Of a stretch of DNA of 64,000 bases, positions 45,049-53,722 are shown piece after piece. Each line of letters starts with the position of its first letter. Position 1 is the stretch's first letter. This DNA comes from Candidatus Bathyarchaeia archaeon. GTDB lineage: Archaea; Thermoproteota; Bathyarchaeia; Hecatellales; Hecatellaceae. The notes under the pieces are model-generated. The model saw only the letters and a list, made by a program, of their open reading frames with translations, made no database searches and was not told where the DNA came from. The stretch is from contig JAVZMI010000004.1 in NCBI GenBank assembly GCA_038883335.1, positions 41,626-105,625 of the forward strand, given 5' to 3'. The translations under genes and the position numbers were made by a program.

Positions 45049-45317
45049 ATGATTTTTGTAACAAATAACCCCACCATAAAACGTAGAATACGGATTGATT
45101 TCGAGAAAGTACTGGCAAGATGAAGAGTTGGAGGCTTGAAAGCTTCTATGCTAGCCAAGGCTTAGTATTGCGGGACAAATCTCCCGCCACTAAAGCGGAG
45201 CGCAACTTCCTACATACGGCTTGATCTGCTTTAGGTCACACGCGCCATCTATGCCGAGACATCGAAGCTTGGGGCAGCTTCTCAGCCGAGAGCCAGATAA
45301 TTGCCAAGCCAGAAACG
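45049..45317. other. Intergenic region between csa1 and thioredoxin genes
   Basis: No CRISPR repeat or leader-like AT run is seen. A minus-strand stretch 13 bases past the thioredoxin stop reads SCPKLRCLGIDGACDLKQIK then YVGSCAPL and a stop. It is a possible 40-residue cysteine-rich product, but no ATG, GTG or TTG start is present in frame. Confidence 0.25.
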
Positions 45318-45659
45318 TTAAAGGTGCTTCTTGATCTTCTCTTCGATATATTGTTTTGGTGCCGCGCCGACCAATGTATCTACGACCTTACCTTCTTTGA
45401 AGAAAATTAAAGTCGGGATTGCTGAAACTCTATACTTGGAAGCGGCTGCCGGATTCTCGTCCACGTTAAGTTTACCCACAAGCAACTTTCCCGAGTATTC
45501 GGCGGCTAGCTTTTCTAGTATAGGTGCAACCATTCGACAAGGTGCGCACCATTCCGCCCAGAAGTCAACTAATACAAGAGGACCTCTCTTAATGAACTCT
45601 TCGAATGTTGATTCGTTGACGTTTATAGGCTTACCTGCCGAACCAGGGTTTAAACTCAT
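45318..45659 (-). CDS. Thioredoxin
   Basis: A 113-residue thioredoxin. The active site is FWAEWCAPCRMVAPIL, with CAPC instead of the usual CGPC, which may shift the redox potential slightly. VDENPAAASKYRVSAIPTL and FFKEGKVVDTLVGA contain the cis-Pro and C-terminal strand. It could serve the ArsC protein or general disulfide reduction. It starts at ATG 45659. Confidence 0.92.
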   Translation of the reverse strand: MSLNPGSAGKPINVNESTFEEFIKRGPLVLVDFWAEWCAPCRMVAPILEKLAAEYSGKLLVGKLNVDENPAAASKYRVSAIPTLIFFKEGKVVDTLVGAAPKQYIEEKIKKHL

Positions 45660-46114
45660 CTATCCCACTCACTTTTTTACCAATATATCATTTTTCGAGC
45701 CTTATCAACCTTTACAAATAATACTTTCAACTGTCTATATGGCAAAAATTTAGAGTAATAGATTTAACGTCTACCAAAAATATTAGACTGTACTTTCTAA
45801 GAGAGAGGACTGACTCAGGTCGAGCTCGTAAAAGCTACTTCAGAGATCAAATACAAACTTCGGAGGGTTGGCAGCCGTTAGGGTGAAAGGCGACTTCACG
45901 TGGCGAGTTCTCAAACGTTATTATTCAGCCACCTATCCGTTGACAGACATCGAGATAATATCGCACCTCGAGATGCAATCCGTTTAGCTCCCGGATTCTA
46001 TGCTTATCAATCAAGAGTGACTTGCTCGGGGTTCTAAAGTCTCCTTTAGCCCATCGACAGAGATACTCTTTTCCCTAAATAAAGGGTAGCCTAAAGGTTT
46101 ATTGGAAAAGTGTC
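45660..46114. other. 455-base gap, no gene recognised
   Basis: Divergent promoters are expected at both ends: ACCAATATATC near 45680 for thioredoxin and CCCTAAATAAAGG near 46074 for fumarase. The middle (45780-46050) has no frame longer than a few tens of codons, no repeat and no tRNA-like fold that I could find. It may be an eroded gene, but no family could be named. Confidence 0.3.
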
Positions 46115-47038
46115 GTGATAATTAGGCTCAAAGCCCCGTGTGCGCCTATGGGAATCTCTGAAAAACTCGTTAGGCATGTAGCCTTCGAGCTGTTGAAGGA
46201 TGCCGCAACCAGGCTCCCGCCAAGAGTGGAGCGTCTGTTGAGGGCAGCCTATAAAAAGGAGAGACACCCCGCTGGCAAAGCCCAGCTGAGGACGATTCTA
46301 GATAACCTTGATGCGGCTAGAGAGGGGTGCCGCCTAATCTGCCAAGACACAGGGCTGCCTCTCTTCTTCATCAATCTGGGTTTAAGGGCGGGAGTAAAAT
46401 GTGATTTGGGGAAAGCTCTCAAGGACGCCACATTGAAAGCCAGCAGAGCGGTGCCATACAGGCCAAATGTCATCCACCCACTCAGGAAGGAGAACCCTGG
46501 TACAAACGTTGGGTGGGGGATGCCCTACATTTACTACACTGTTGAGCCTGAGAGTGAGTGGGTTGAGATTACAGCCTTTCCGAAAGGCTTCGGTGCGGAA
46601 GCGAAGTCAGGCTTCGCATACGTGACCACTGATAAACCCGTCGCTGAGGCTGTGATCAAATGTGTACTGGACAACATATGTCTAGCTCTGGGTGAACCCT
46701 GCCCTCCAGTTATAATTGGAGTGGGTCTGGGTGGAACCGCCGACATAGCGATGTCGCTGGCTAAAAGAGCACTGGTGAGGCAACCTCTAGGTGGCCACCA
46801 CCGTGATCCAGAGGTCAGCGCTCTCGAGACACACCTCTTAGAGGCTGTCAACCGGACTGGGATAGGGCCTATGGCTGTTGGCGGAGACACCACAGCTCTG
46901 GCGGTACACGTAGAGATTTGTGGCACTCATACTGCTGGGTTACCGGTAGCCATAAACTTCCAGTGCTGGGCTGCGAGGCATTCCACAGCGCGGATACACC
47001 GCGACGGCAGAGTTGAGTATCTAACACATCCAAGGTGA
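46115..47038 (+). CDS. Fumarate hydratase class I, alpha subunit
   Basis: A 307-residue subunit of the oxygen-sensitive 4Fe-4S fumarase. CRLICQDTGLPLFFINLG, VIHPLRKENPGTNVGWGMP, GFGAEAKSGFAYV, GVGLGGTADIAMSLAK and GIGPMAVGGDTTALAVHVE are family motifs; cluster cysteines lie in CQDTG, ICGTHTAGLP and the region before it. It starts at GTG 46115; ATG 46148 is a possible alternative. The beta subunit follows in the same frame 6 bases beyond the stop. Confidence 0.92.
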   Translation: MIIRLKAPCAPMGISEKLVRHVAFELLKDAATRLPPRVERLLRAAYKKERHPAGKAQLRTILDNLDAAREGCRLICQDTGLPLFFINLGLRAGVKCDLGKALKDATLKASRAVPYRPNVIHPLRKENPGTNVGWGMPYIYYTVEPESEWVEITAFPKGFGAEAKSGFAYVTTDKPVAEAVIKCVLDNICLALGEPCPPVIIGVGLGGTADIAMSLAKRALVRQPLGGHHRDPEVSALETHLLEAVNRTGIGPMAVGGDTTALAVHVEICGTHTAGLPVAINFQCWAARHSTARIHRDGRVEYLTHPR

Positions 47039-47044
47039 GGGCAC

Positions 47045-47716
47045 ACGTCCAAAGAGTTCAGGTTTACCACACCTGTAACTGAGAGCCAAGTTCGCGAGTT
47101 GAGGGTAGGTGACAGCGTCTACCTGAGTGGAAGAGTGTACACTATGAGAGACATGAGCCATAGGAGAGCTGTTGAGCTTCTCAAACGCGAGGGGCGGCTG
47201 CCCTTCCCTTTGATGGGCAACGCAGTTTGGCACTGTGGGCCGGTAGTCAAGAAGTTCAAGAATCGGTGGGTGGTCGTGGCCGCTGGGCCGACTTCAAGTT
47301 CGAGGTTTACAGAGTTGGGGGCAACTCTGATTAGGGAGGGAGGAGTAAGACTACTAGTAGGTAAGGGTATTATGGGTCAGGTTGCCGTTGAAGCTATGAG
47401 AGAGCAGGGAGCAGCTTTCCTTATAGCCACCGGAGGATGCGCCGCTCTTTATTCGAGGATGATCTCGCAGGTGCTGGGGGTACACTGGCTCGATCTCGGG
47501 ATGCCTGAAGCGGTTTGGGAGCTTGAGGCGAGAGACTTGGGCCCCCTACTCGTGGGGATAGACCCTACAGGTGGCACACTCGAAGAGGAAGTGAAGCACA
47601 AAGTTAGGGAGAATTTAAGACTCATTTACAAAGACTTGAAGATAGACCCCAAATATGATTATGCATGGTGGCCTAGGAGGGCTGTCGGAACGAGTGATGC
47701 TTCGGATAGTATTTAG
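47045..47716 (+). CDS. Fumarate hydratase class I, beta subunit, apparent ACG start
   Basis: A 223-residue subunit. FTTPVTESQVRELRVGDSVY and LSGRVYTMRDMSHRR form the conserved N-terminus, and GPTSSSRFTELGATLI and GGCAALYSRMI follow. The first canonical start in frame, TTG 47099, would cut away the conserved FTTPVTE part. ACG 47045 stands 6 bases after GGTGA (47034-47038) and yields TSKEFRFTTP, exactly where ATG is expected. Either ACG is used or an ATG has been lost by a T-to-C change. Confidence 0.85.
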   Translation, partial: TSKEFRFTTPVTESQVRELRVGDSVYLSGRVYTMRDMSHRRAVELLKREGRLPFPLMGNAVWHCGPVVKKFKNRWVVVAAGPTSSSRFTELGATLIREGGVRLLVGKGIMGQVAVEAMREQGAAFLIATGGCAALYSRMISQVLGVHWLDLGMPEAVWELEARDLGPLLVGIDPTGGTLEEEVKHKVRENLRLIYKDLKIDPKYDYAWWPRRAVGTSDASDSI

Positions 47717-47728
47717 TGTATGACCCAT

Positions 47729-48145
47729 TCACCCGTAAGATAGTACCATTGAAGGCCTAATCCTATCAAGATAGTCGATGTAGCGAGTCAGATCCGTAAC
47801 TGTGATAATTCCAACCAACATGTCACCCTCAACTACAGGCAGCCTCTTTATTTTGTTCTTAGCCATCAACCTGACAGCGTCCTCAATGGGATGATTAGAA
47901 CTTATAGTTATCGGCGGCTTAGACATAATATCACCAACCTTAACCGCCACAGGATCAAGCCTCTCAGCGATTATTTTCCTAGCCAGGTCTTTCTCAGTAA
48001 CCACGCCAACAGGGTTACCATCCTCATCAACAACAGCTAGACCACTTACCCGTCGATCATTCATTATGCGGGCGGCATCATAGGCAGTCTTAGAAGGCCC
48101 AATCGTAGTAACAGGGCTGCTCATCAAATCCTTGATTTGAATCAA
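47729..48145 (-). CDS. CBS-domain pair protein
   Basis: A 138-residue stand-alone Bateman module. The first CBS (about 1-62) has LMSSPVTTIGPSKTAYDAAR and VVDEDGNPVGVVTEKDLAR; the second (about 72-130) has MSKPPITISSNHPIEDAVRL and VVEGDMLVGIITVTDLTRY. Such proteins sense adenine nucleotides or AdoMet. It starts at TTG 48145. Partner unknown; convergent with fumarase. Confidence 0.88.
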   Translation of the reverse strand: MIQIKDLMSSPVTTIGPSKTAYDAARIMNDRRVSGLAVVDEDGNPVGVVTEKDLARKIIAERLDPVAVKVGDIMSKPPITISSNHPIEDAVRLMAKNKIKRLPVVEGDMLVGIITVTDLTRYIDYLDRIRPSMVLSYG

Positions 48146-48254
48146 AGAAGCCTAACCTTTAGGTACGAGAAAAGCAAGTTGAATATAAAAGCTTTAAGGT
48201 AGTATGGCGTCTTTAAGTTGCAAAGAATAATACACATCTGAAGCACATAGGAAT

Positions 48255-48353
48255 GGGCCGGTCGTCTAGTCTGGTTAGGATCTCCGCCTGACAGAATATT
48301 GAGCCCTCAGGAGACGCGGGGGGTCGCCGGTTCAAGTCCGGCCCGGCCCACCA
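48255..48353 (+). tRNA. tRNA-Val(GAC) with one intron
   Basis: Acceptor GGGCCGG/CCGGCCC is perfect, with A at 48350 and encoded CCA at 48351-48353. D stem GTCT/GGAT, T arm GCCGG TTCAAGT CCGGC. The anticodon stem is TCCGC/GCGGG and the spliced loop CTGACAC, anticodon GAC. The intron is about 21 bases (48294-48314, position 37/38, one-base ambiguity). CCTG/CAGG can form the central helix, but the 3' bulge is larger than 3 bases, so the splice motif is relaxed. Confidence 0.88.
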
Positions 48354-48620
48354 AATTTTAAGCGAATTCCTATTCAAAGCTCTCGTAGGTATTCTCGCAA
48401 CTGGAAATCTGTAACACAGGAAAACATGCCTCATAAAACGAATACAATATAGTAACTGCCAAGAATCTTTGAAACATCTCAAACTTTGCGTTGCTCTATT
48501 TGTGGGAAAAGTTTTATTCATAACGACTAAATATAAAGGATACTGCCTCCCCTAAAATCTAGGTTAAGTAACCGCTAGGATGAAATTTGCTGTTGTTTGG
48601 TGGGGGTGTGAGGTTCGTCT

Positions 48621-50045
48621 TTAGAAGATAAGCCATGGGCAGACTATAAGGCGCGACTGACCCGAATAATAGTCATCATCCTAGTCGCGGTATTCGCTGC
48701 AGGCACCTTTCATTACGCCGCTAGATACATTCCTTTTATACCGGCAGATTTTGGACTCTACGCCAACTTGGCGGTCCTCTTTGTAGCCGGGTATTATGTC
48801 ATCCGAACTATCTCCCAAATAATAGTAAGCTACGGTACACCGAGGCTTGGAGTTAGTAATACAGTCGCTTTGAAAAACCTCTTTCTCATAGCAGGCTGGC
48901 TTATTTTATTCTTAGTAGGCTCTTCCATGTTTGGAGTTGACCTTGCAGCAGCTTTGGTTGGAGTGGGGTTTGTAGGGCTCGTTCTTGGTTTGGCTGCGCA
49001 GACAGTGTTGAGTAACCTCTTCGCGGGAATTGTGATTATGATCTCCAGACCTTTTAAGGTCGGTGACCGTATCACGGTCAATACGTCACAGTATGGGTTT
49101 GTAGCTCCCACTTATCCACATGAGGTGCTTATACCTGGATATACTGGTATCGTCAAAGATATAGGAATGCTACGTACAAGACTGGAAGGCGACGATAATG
49201 TCCCAGTTTCATACCCGAATAGCGCGTTAATCCAAGCTATGATATTTAACCACAGCGCGGCTAAGACAAGAACTGTAAGAGTTAGGATGGATGTAAACCG
49301 AGATATACCCCTCAGCGAGCTCAGAGATGCAATAATTAAAGCCCTCAAAAATGAGCCTCTTATAGATGGCTCGCGCCCAATTGAAGTTTACAGTTTCATG
49401 GTCTCAGATGACAAGTACCATATAGCTATCACAGCATGGATCAACTCTACTTACGAGGAAGCCGGTAAAGCGGTTATTATAGATAGAGTACTCGATGTGA
49501 TGTCTGAGTTAAGAAGGAAAGCGGGAACTGATGTTTATAGGCATTCCACAGTCAGAGTAGGCGACCAAGTCGTAGTTAAGGGTGAATGGGGCACCGTAGA
49601 AGAAGTAACCCCAAGATATACTATCATCAGGACTTGGGATAACAGGAGGCAAGTTATACCAAACCACATTCTAGATAACGAAGTCGTAATAAACTACACT
49701 TTGACTGATCCGAAAAAACTGTTCCCAGTAGTATTGTTTGTGCCATATGATACTGACTTAGAGAAGGCGAGAGAGATAATGGTTGAAGAGGCTAGAAAAC
49801 ACCCTGATGTCCTTAAGACTTTGGATCCGACCTTTCAAGTCTTGGATTTCACAGAAGGGGCAATAATGCTTCGCTTACTTTTTCTTGCAAAAGATCAGCC
49901 AACAGCTTTTAAGACTGGGTGTGATTTGAGGTTAGCGATAAAGAAAAGGTTCGACGATGCAGGAATTAAACTTTCCTGCCCGACCCGATATATAACGCCT
50001 GACTCACAATTGCACGTGTTAAACGAGAATAAAAATATCGCCTAG
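48621..50045 (+). CDS. MscS-family mechanosensitive channel, start codon unclear
   Basis: The frame from 48612 to 50045 has no ATG, GTG or TTG before TTG 48768, yet residues encoded upstream (EDKPWADYKARLTRIIVIIL then AVFAAGTFHYAARY) are clearly membrane-protein sequence. GAGG at 48610-48613 puts the start at TTA 48621, one transition from TTG. From there the protein has 474 residues: three N-terminal helices, then the MscS pore and beta domain (LVGVGFVGLVLGLAAQTVLS, FKVGDRITV). A second beta-domain stretch (STVRVGDQVVVKGEWGTVEE) is unusual in MscS. Releases solutes on hypo-osmotic shock. Confidence 0.82.
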   Translation, partial: LEDKPWADYKARLTRIIVIILVAVFAAGTFHYAARYIPFIPADFGLYANLAVLFVAGYYVIRTISQIIVSYGTPRLGVSNTVALKNLFLIAGWLILFLVGSSMFGVDLAAALVGVGFVGLVLGLAAQTVLSNLFAGIVIMISRPFKVGDRITVNTSQYGFVAPTYPHEVLIPGYTGIVKDIGMLRTRLEGDDNVPVSYPNSALIQAMIFNHSAAKTRTVRVRMDVNRDIPLSELRDAIIKALKNEPLIDGSRPIEVYSFMVSDDKYHIAITAWINSTYEEAGKAVIIDRVLDVMSELRRKAGTDVYRHSTVRVGDQVVVKGEWGTVEEVTPRYTIIRTWDNRRQVIPNHILDNEVVINYTLTDPKKLFPVVLFVPYDTDLEKAREIMVEEARKHPDVLKTLDPTFQVLDFTEGAIMLRLLFLAKDQPTAFKTGCDLRLAIKKRFDDAGIKLSCPTRYITPDSQLHVLNENKNIA

Positions 50046-50186
50046 GGGGCTTTAATCTATAACTTGCTGATGGAGAATCATTCCGTTAGGGCTGCTATGG
50101 CCTAAAAGCTGGAGAAGATAAGGCGAGAGAGTCAACAGCCCACAAGGACTGCTGGAGAATAATTTGTAGAGGTTATATATCTAATT

Positions 50187-50594
50187 TTAAGATTCGATGA
50201 TACTCTCTGAGGGGGGACACTCGTCACTCAAAGAGAGCCTAGAATACAGGTCGACGAGCGCTGAGGGTTTATAAAACCAAAGAAGCTCTTTCGGAAGTCT
50301 ACTTGGGTCTTCGCTGTATTTCTTACTAAGCGCTAAACCAAGCTCATGTAGTTTGCAAAGGTGTTCCCAATAGAGTCTAACCTGGGGGTCGCTTCTAAGC
50401 GACATTAAGTCTAGGTCGAGTTCTTGAATTCGACGGAATGCAGCTTTCGCTAATTCTTCCATCTTAGCTCTTAGTTCTCTCGCGAATGCGAGAATAGACT
50501 TCTTATCTTTTAAGATAAGTGCGACTTCTGGTTTTTCAAGGTCTAGCTTTTCTAGCTCTAGCTTTCCTAGTTCCAATTTTAGTTGAGTTGACAT
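50187..50594 (-). CDS. Hypothetical protein with KLELEK-like N-terminal repeat
   Basis: A 135-residue, probably all-helical soluble protein. Its start KLELGKLELEKLDLEKPE repeats a six-residue unit, mirrored in DNA as repeated TCTAGCTT-like words at 50545-50575. The remainder (KMEELAKAAFRRIQELDLDL) is charged and helical. It starts at ATG 50594. No motif, membrane segment or recognisable family. It is divergent from suf, and nothing ties it to that system. Confidence 0.6.
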   Translation of the reverse strand: MSTQLKLELGKLELEKLDLEKPEVALILKDKKSILAFARELRAKMEELAKAAFRRIQELDLDLMSLRSDPQVRLYWEHLCKLHELGLALSKKYSEDPSRLPKELLWFYKPSALVDLYSRLSLSDECPPSESIIES

Positions 50595-50933
50595 CGTCCT
50601 TCGCGTTTAACTTAGTTTGCGCGTCATATAAGATTTGTGTATTTTCTATATACATTCAAAAATTATCTATATATGGTAAATATTGCCGCAGTCTCACGTC
50701 AAAGTATCGCTTAAAAATTCGCTATGCTAAGCAAAAAAGAGACGCTAATATACCAACGCATAAACACCAAAAACATGACACATTTAAAGCCCACCGTTAC
50801 CTACCACTCACAATGATTACCAACTCACCATACACCTGAGCTGCTAAGCCTCAGCGATATGAACTCTGAAACGGCGCTAGGTGGCTCTCAGTTTATATGT
50901 AACGCTAAGAGAGTTTACTTGAGAGTGACGGTA
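50595..50933. promoter_or_regulatory. 339-base intergenic region with suf promoter
   Basis: CAGTTTATATGTAAC at 50889-50903 is a good TATA element about 35-40 bases before sufC ATG 50934. TCTATATACA near 50646 and TCTATATATGG near 50667 are TATA-like for the divergent gene or an unknown RNA. A CTGA/ATGATT pattern near 50812-50872 was considered as C/D RNA but is too imperfect. Confidence 0.5.
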
Positions 50934-51674
50934 ATGTTGGAGATAAAGAATTTATTTGTCTCCATCGGTGATAAAGAAATTCTCAAAGGCATAAACCTAG
51001 CGGTCCCCACCGGCGAGGTTCACGCTCTCTTCGGACCTAACGGTTCAGGTAAGACCACCCTCTTAAGGACGATCATGGGGTTCCCTGCGTGTAAAGTAAC
51101 ATCAGGGTCTATCACCTACAATGGAGAAGACCTTGCAAGGGTTCCCCTGAACGTCCGAGCTGAGAAAGGCATAGGGTTTTCATTCCAGAGACCCCCAACT
51201 ATTCGCGGGGTGAAAACTAGAAAGATACTGGAGAAGTGCAGCAGAGGCAGGTTTGACGTTGAATGTTTGGCTGACGAATTAAAAATGAGGGATTTCCTCG
51301 ACCGCGACATAAACGCGGGGTTTTCAGGTGGAGAGATCAAACGCGTTGAGCTACTTCAACTCCTCGCACAGGACCCCACCTTCATTCTGCTAGATGAGCC
51401 TGAATCTGGTGTGGATATACAGGCCATAGGCCTTATCGGAAATATGATCAACCGCCTTCTAAGAAGAGACAGCAAATGCGCACACCAGAGTACCCCTCCA
51501 ACATCGAAATCAGCCATCATCATTACACATACCGGCGACATCTTAGACTATGTGCCGGCGGACAGAGGGCATGTACTCTGTGGCGGCAAGATAATATGTA
51601 GCGGCAACCCTTCTACAATCCTAAATAAGATAAGGAGCGCAGGCTACGAGGAGTGCTTAAGATGCCCGAGTTAA
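50934..51674 (+). CDS. sufC: Fe-S assembly ATPase SufC
   Basis: A 246-residue ABC-type ATPase of the SUF iron-sulfur machinery. Walker A is FGPNGSGKTTLLRTIMG, the signature FSGGEIKRVELLQLL and Walker B FILLDEPESGVDI. ATG 50934 (LEIKNLFVSIGDKEILKG) is taken because the upstream 25 codons of the open frame do not resemble SufC and overlap the promoter. Overlaps sufB by 13 bases. Confidence 0.94.
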   Translation: MLEIKNLFVSIGDKEILKGINLAVPTGEVHALFGPNGSGKTTLLRTIMGFPACKVTSGSITYNGEDLARVPLNVRAEKGIGFSFQRPPTIRGVKTRKILEKCSRGRFDVECLADELKMRDFLDRDINAGFSGGEIKRVELLQLLAQDPTFILLDEPESGVDIQAIGLIGNMINRLLRRDSKCAHQSTPPTSKSAIIITHTGDILDYVPADRGHVLCGGKIICSGNPSTILNKIRSAGYEECLRCPS

Positions 51675-52870
51675 CTGAGCGTGCATTACGCGCAAAAGAG
51701 AAGAAGTCAGCTTTCGGTCTAGACGTAGACCTATCCGAGTTCGATAGCGAATCCCCCCAACTTGAACCCGTAGAGGATCTTACAAGTCTGTCAGGATCCG
51801 AACAGGCTGCAGTGAGCGCTGTTGGGGTAAGTATTAATGAGAGTGAACGTTCAGGCACTTTCCTACAAATTGACCACAGAACCTGCATTGCACGAAGCTA
51901 TGACCCTGGTGTTGAGGTAATGAGCATAGACGAGGCTTTGAGTAATTATCCATGGGTAAAAGATTATTACTGGCAGATAGTTCAAGTAGATGCAGACAAG
52001 TATACCGCACAGGCTGAACTAAAACGCACCTCGGGATACTTTATTAGAGTGCTTCCTGGCAGGAAAGTACAATATCCTCTTCAGAGTTGCCTATTTTTGA
52101 GCCATGACCGCCTAGCACAGAACCTCCATAACATAGTTATCGTCGAAGAAGATGCCGAAGCACATATAATTACCGGTTGCACTATCAGCCCGCGTGTTAG
52201 AAGAGGCCTCCATATTGGAGTCTCCGAGTTTTACATCAAAAGGAATGCACGGCTTGTCTTCACCATGATACATAACTGGGGTGAAGAAGTAGCTGTTAGG
52301 CCTAGGTCTGCTGGGCTGTTAGGTGAAAATTCCTCTTTCACATCAAACTATATCTGTATGCGCCCAGTCAGATCTCTACAGATGTATCCAACCACGTATC
52401 TAAACGGGCGTAATTCCAGCGTGCGCTATAATAGTATACTGCTAGCAAACCCGGACAGTGAGCTGGACGTGGGAGGGAGAGCTGTGCTAAATTCGCCAGG
52501 CTCCTCGGCGGAAATTGTCTCGAGGGCCGTTACGATTGGCGGAAAAGTGTGGGCTAGAGGGCATCTGTTGGGCGCGAGCCCCGGCATAAAAGGACACCTC
52601 CAATGTAATGGGCTCATACTCAAGGAGGGAGGGTTCATCAAAGCGATCCCTGAGCTTGAGGCTAACTCGCCAGACGTTACGATGACTCATGAAGCCTCGG
52701 TAGGTAAAATAGCTCAAGAGGAGATCGAGTATCTAATGGCCAGAGGGATCTCCGAGGAGGAAGCCATAGCTCTAATCGTCAGAGGCTTCGTAGACATCAA
52801 GATCGAAGGACTTGGCCCAGAACTTGAGAGAGAGCTGGACCAGATCTTGACGCATGCTAAAGGCATGTAA
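51662..52870 (+). CDS. sufB: Fe-S assembly scaffold SufB/SufD
   Basis: A 402-residue beta-helix scaffold protein that with SufC forms the minimal archaeal SUF complex. IVIVEEDAEAHIITGCTI, NSSVRYNSILLANPDSELDV and THEASVGKIAQEEIEYLMAR followed by GISEEEA are typical; the last is the conserved C-terminal stretch. ATG 51662 follows GAGGAG at 51648-51653. No SufS, SufU or SufE is present, so the sulfur source must be elsewhere or sulfide. Confidence 0.92.
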   Translation: MPELTERALRAKEKKSAFGLDVDLSEFDSESPQLEPVEDLTSLSGSEQAAVSAVGVSINESERSGTFLQIDHRTCIARSYDPGVEVMSIDEALSNYPWVKDYYWQIVQVDADKYTAQAELKRTSGYFIRVLPGRKVQYPLQSCLFLSHDRLAQNLHNIVIVEEDAEAHIITGCTISPRVRRGLHIGVSEFYIKRNARLVFTMIHNWGEEVAVRPRSAGLLGENSSFTSNYICMRPVRSLQMYPTTYLNGRNSSVRYNSILLANPDSELDVGGRAVLNSPGSSAEIVSRAVTIGGKVWARGHLLGASPGIKGHLQCNGLILKEGGFIKAIPELEANSPDVTMTHEASVGKIAQEEIEYLMARGISEEEAIALIVRGFVDIKIEGLGPELERELDQILTHAKGM

Positions 52871-53101
52871 CCAATACTATACATCGCCAGTTCAATCCAA
52901 CGATATTTACTGAATGTTGAGGCCCCCCTGAGAGTGCGATTTCAGCGTAGAAGACGAGCTGCATGACCTTGAATAAATTTTAAACGCGTATTGGGAGCTG
53001 AATGCAAAGGTAGGGCCGAAGTTCATCTAGATACCAGTAAGACTTCGCAGGTAAGCGGCTAAACAGTGTAAAATCTGATCACCTAAGAGACGGAGAATAT
53101 T

Positions 53102-53659
53102 TCAGTCTTTGGTATATGTTACTCCTTTGGCTTCAGCTTCTTCCTTAGGCATATATACGACTATAGTGTCAGAGAGTTTATTGAAGAGCCTCTGTCTTTT
53201 TGCACTGCATGAACTTGCAACCCAACCGATTATACAATCCAAAGGCAGGATGAAAGCCTTCCCAAAGCTTTCAAGCGCAGCTTGAACGAAGGTAATTTTA
53301 GAGCCGTCAAGCCGGGTTACTTTGAGATCCATGACAAGTTTTCCAATAGACCTTCCAGAATACCCTTCGACTAAAGTCCAATAGATGAACGGAATGATAC
53401 TTCCAAAACCAAAATCAAAAAAAGGTATACTTTCAAAAGGCCATAGTCTAAATTCATATTCTGAGCTTGAAGGCAGCAACAGATGAGGGAGTAAACCGAC
53501 TAGTATTATGTCAACGAACCAGGCGACGAATCGACTTTCCCACTTAGCTAGGCGAAGTTTAACCGTAGGCGTTTCGGTCTCAGTTAAGGGTACCCCACAT
53601 TTCGGGCAAAACTTCGCATTCTCACCTACCTCAGCCCCGCATCTGGCACAAAGTAGCAT
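53102..53659 (-). CDS. RDD-family membrane protein with zinc ribbon
   Basis: A 185-residue protein. The N-terminus LCARCGAEVGENAKFCPKCG is a zinc ribbon with two CxxC pairs. An RDD domain follows (about 35-170): FVAWFVDIILVGLLPHLLL as helix 1, then IPFIYWTLVEGYSGRSIGKL with the Arg/Asp residues. Function in transport or stress is uncertain for the whole family. It starts at ATG 53659; downstream are 230 bases with no recognised gene. Confidence 0.82.
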   Translation of the reverse strand: MLLCARCGAEVGENAKFCPKCGVPLTETETPTVKLRLAKWESRFVAWFVDIILVGLLPHLLLPSSSEYEFRLWPFESIPFFDFGFGSIIPFIYWTLVEGYSGRSIGKLVMDLKVTRLDGSKITFVQAALESFGKAFILPLDCIIGWVASSCSAKRQRLFNKLSDTIVVYMPKEEAEAKGVTYTKD

Positions 53660-53722
53660 CGTTAATCTACTACTGAATTTAGGAAAAACGTATTAAATGT
53701 TCCTTTTTATCGAAGGAAACTG

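Noticed and set aside
45226..45316. Cysteine-rich 40-codon frame downstream of thioredoxin, minus strand
   Set aside because: Four Cys with plausible spacing, but no standard start codon and no known family. Noted in the intergenic entry only.
44988..46114. CRISPR array expected beside csa1-cas1-cas2
   Set aside because: No repeated 24-37-base unit with regular spacing could be found here or between 42565 and 42759.
46115..47716. Fumarase as one fused gene with an internal nonsense codon
   Set aside because: Alpha and beta are in the same frame, but separate subunits are normal in archaea and GGTGA is correctly spaced for a beta start. Kept only as an alternative.
50812..50872. Possible C/D box RNA before sufC
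   Set aside because: Two CTGA boxes are present but the C boxes (ATGATT, ATATGA) deviate too far from TGATGA.
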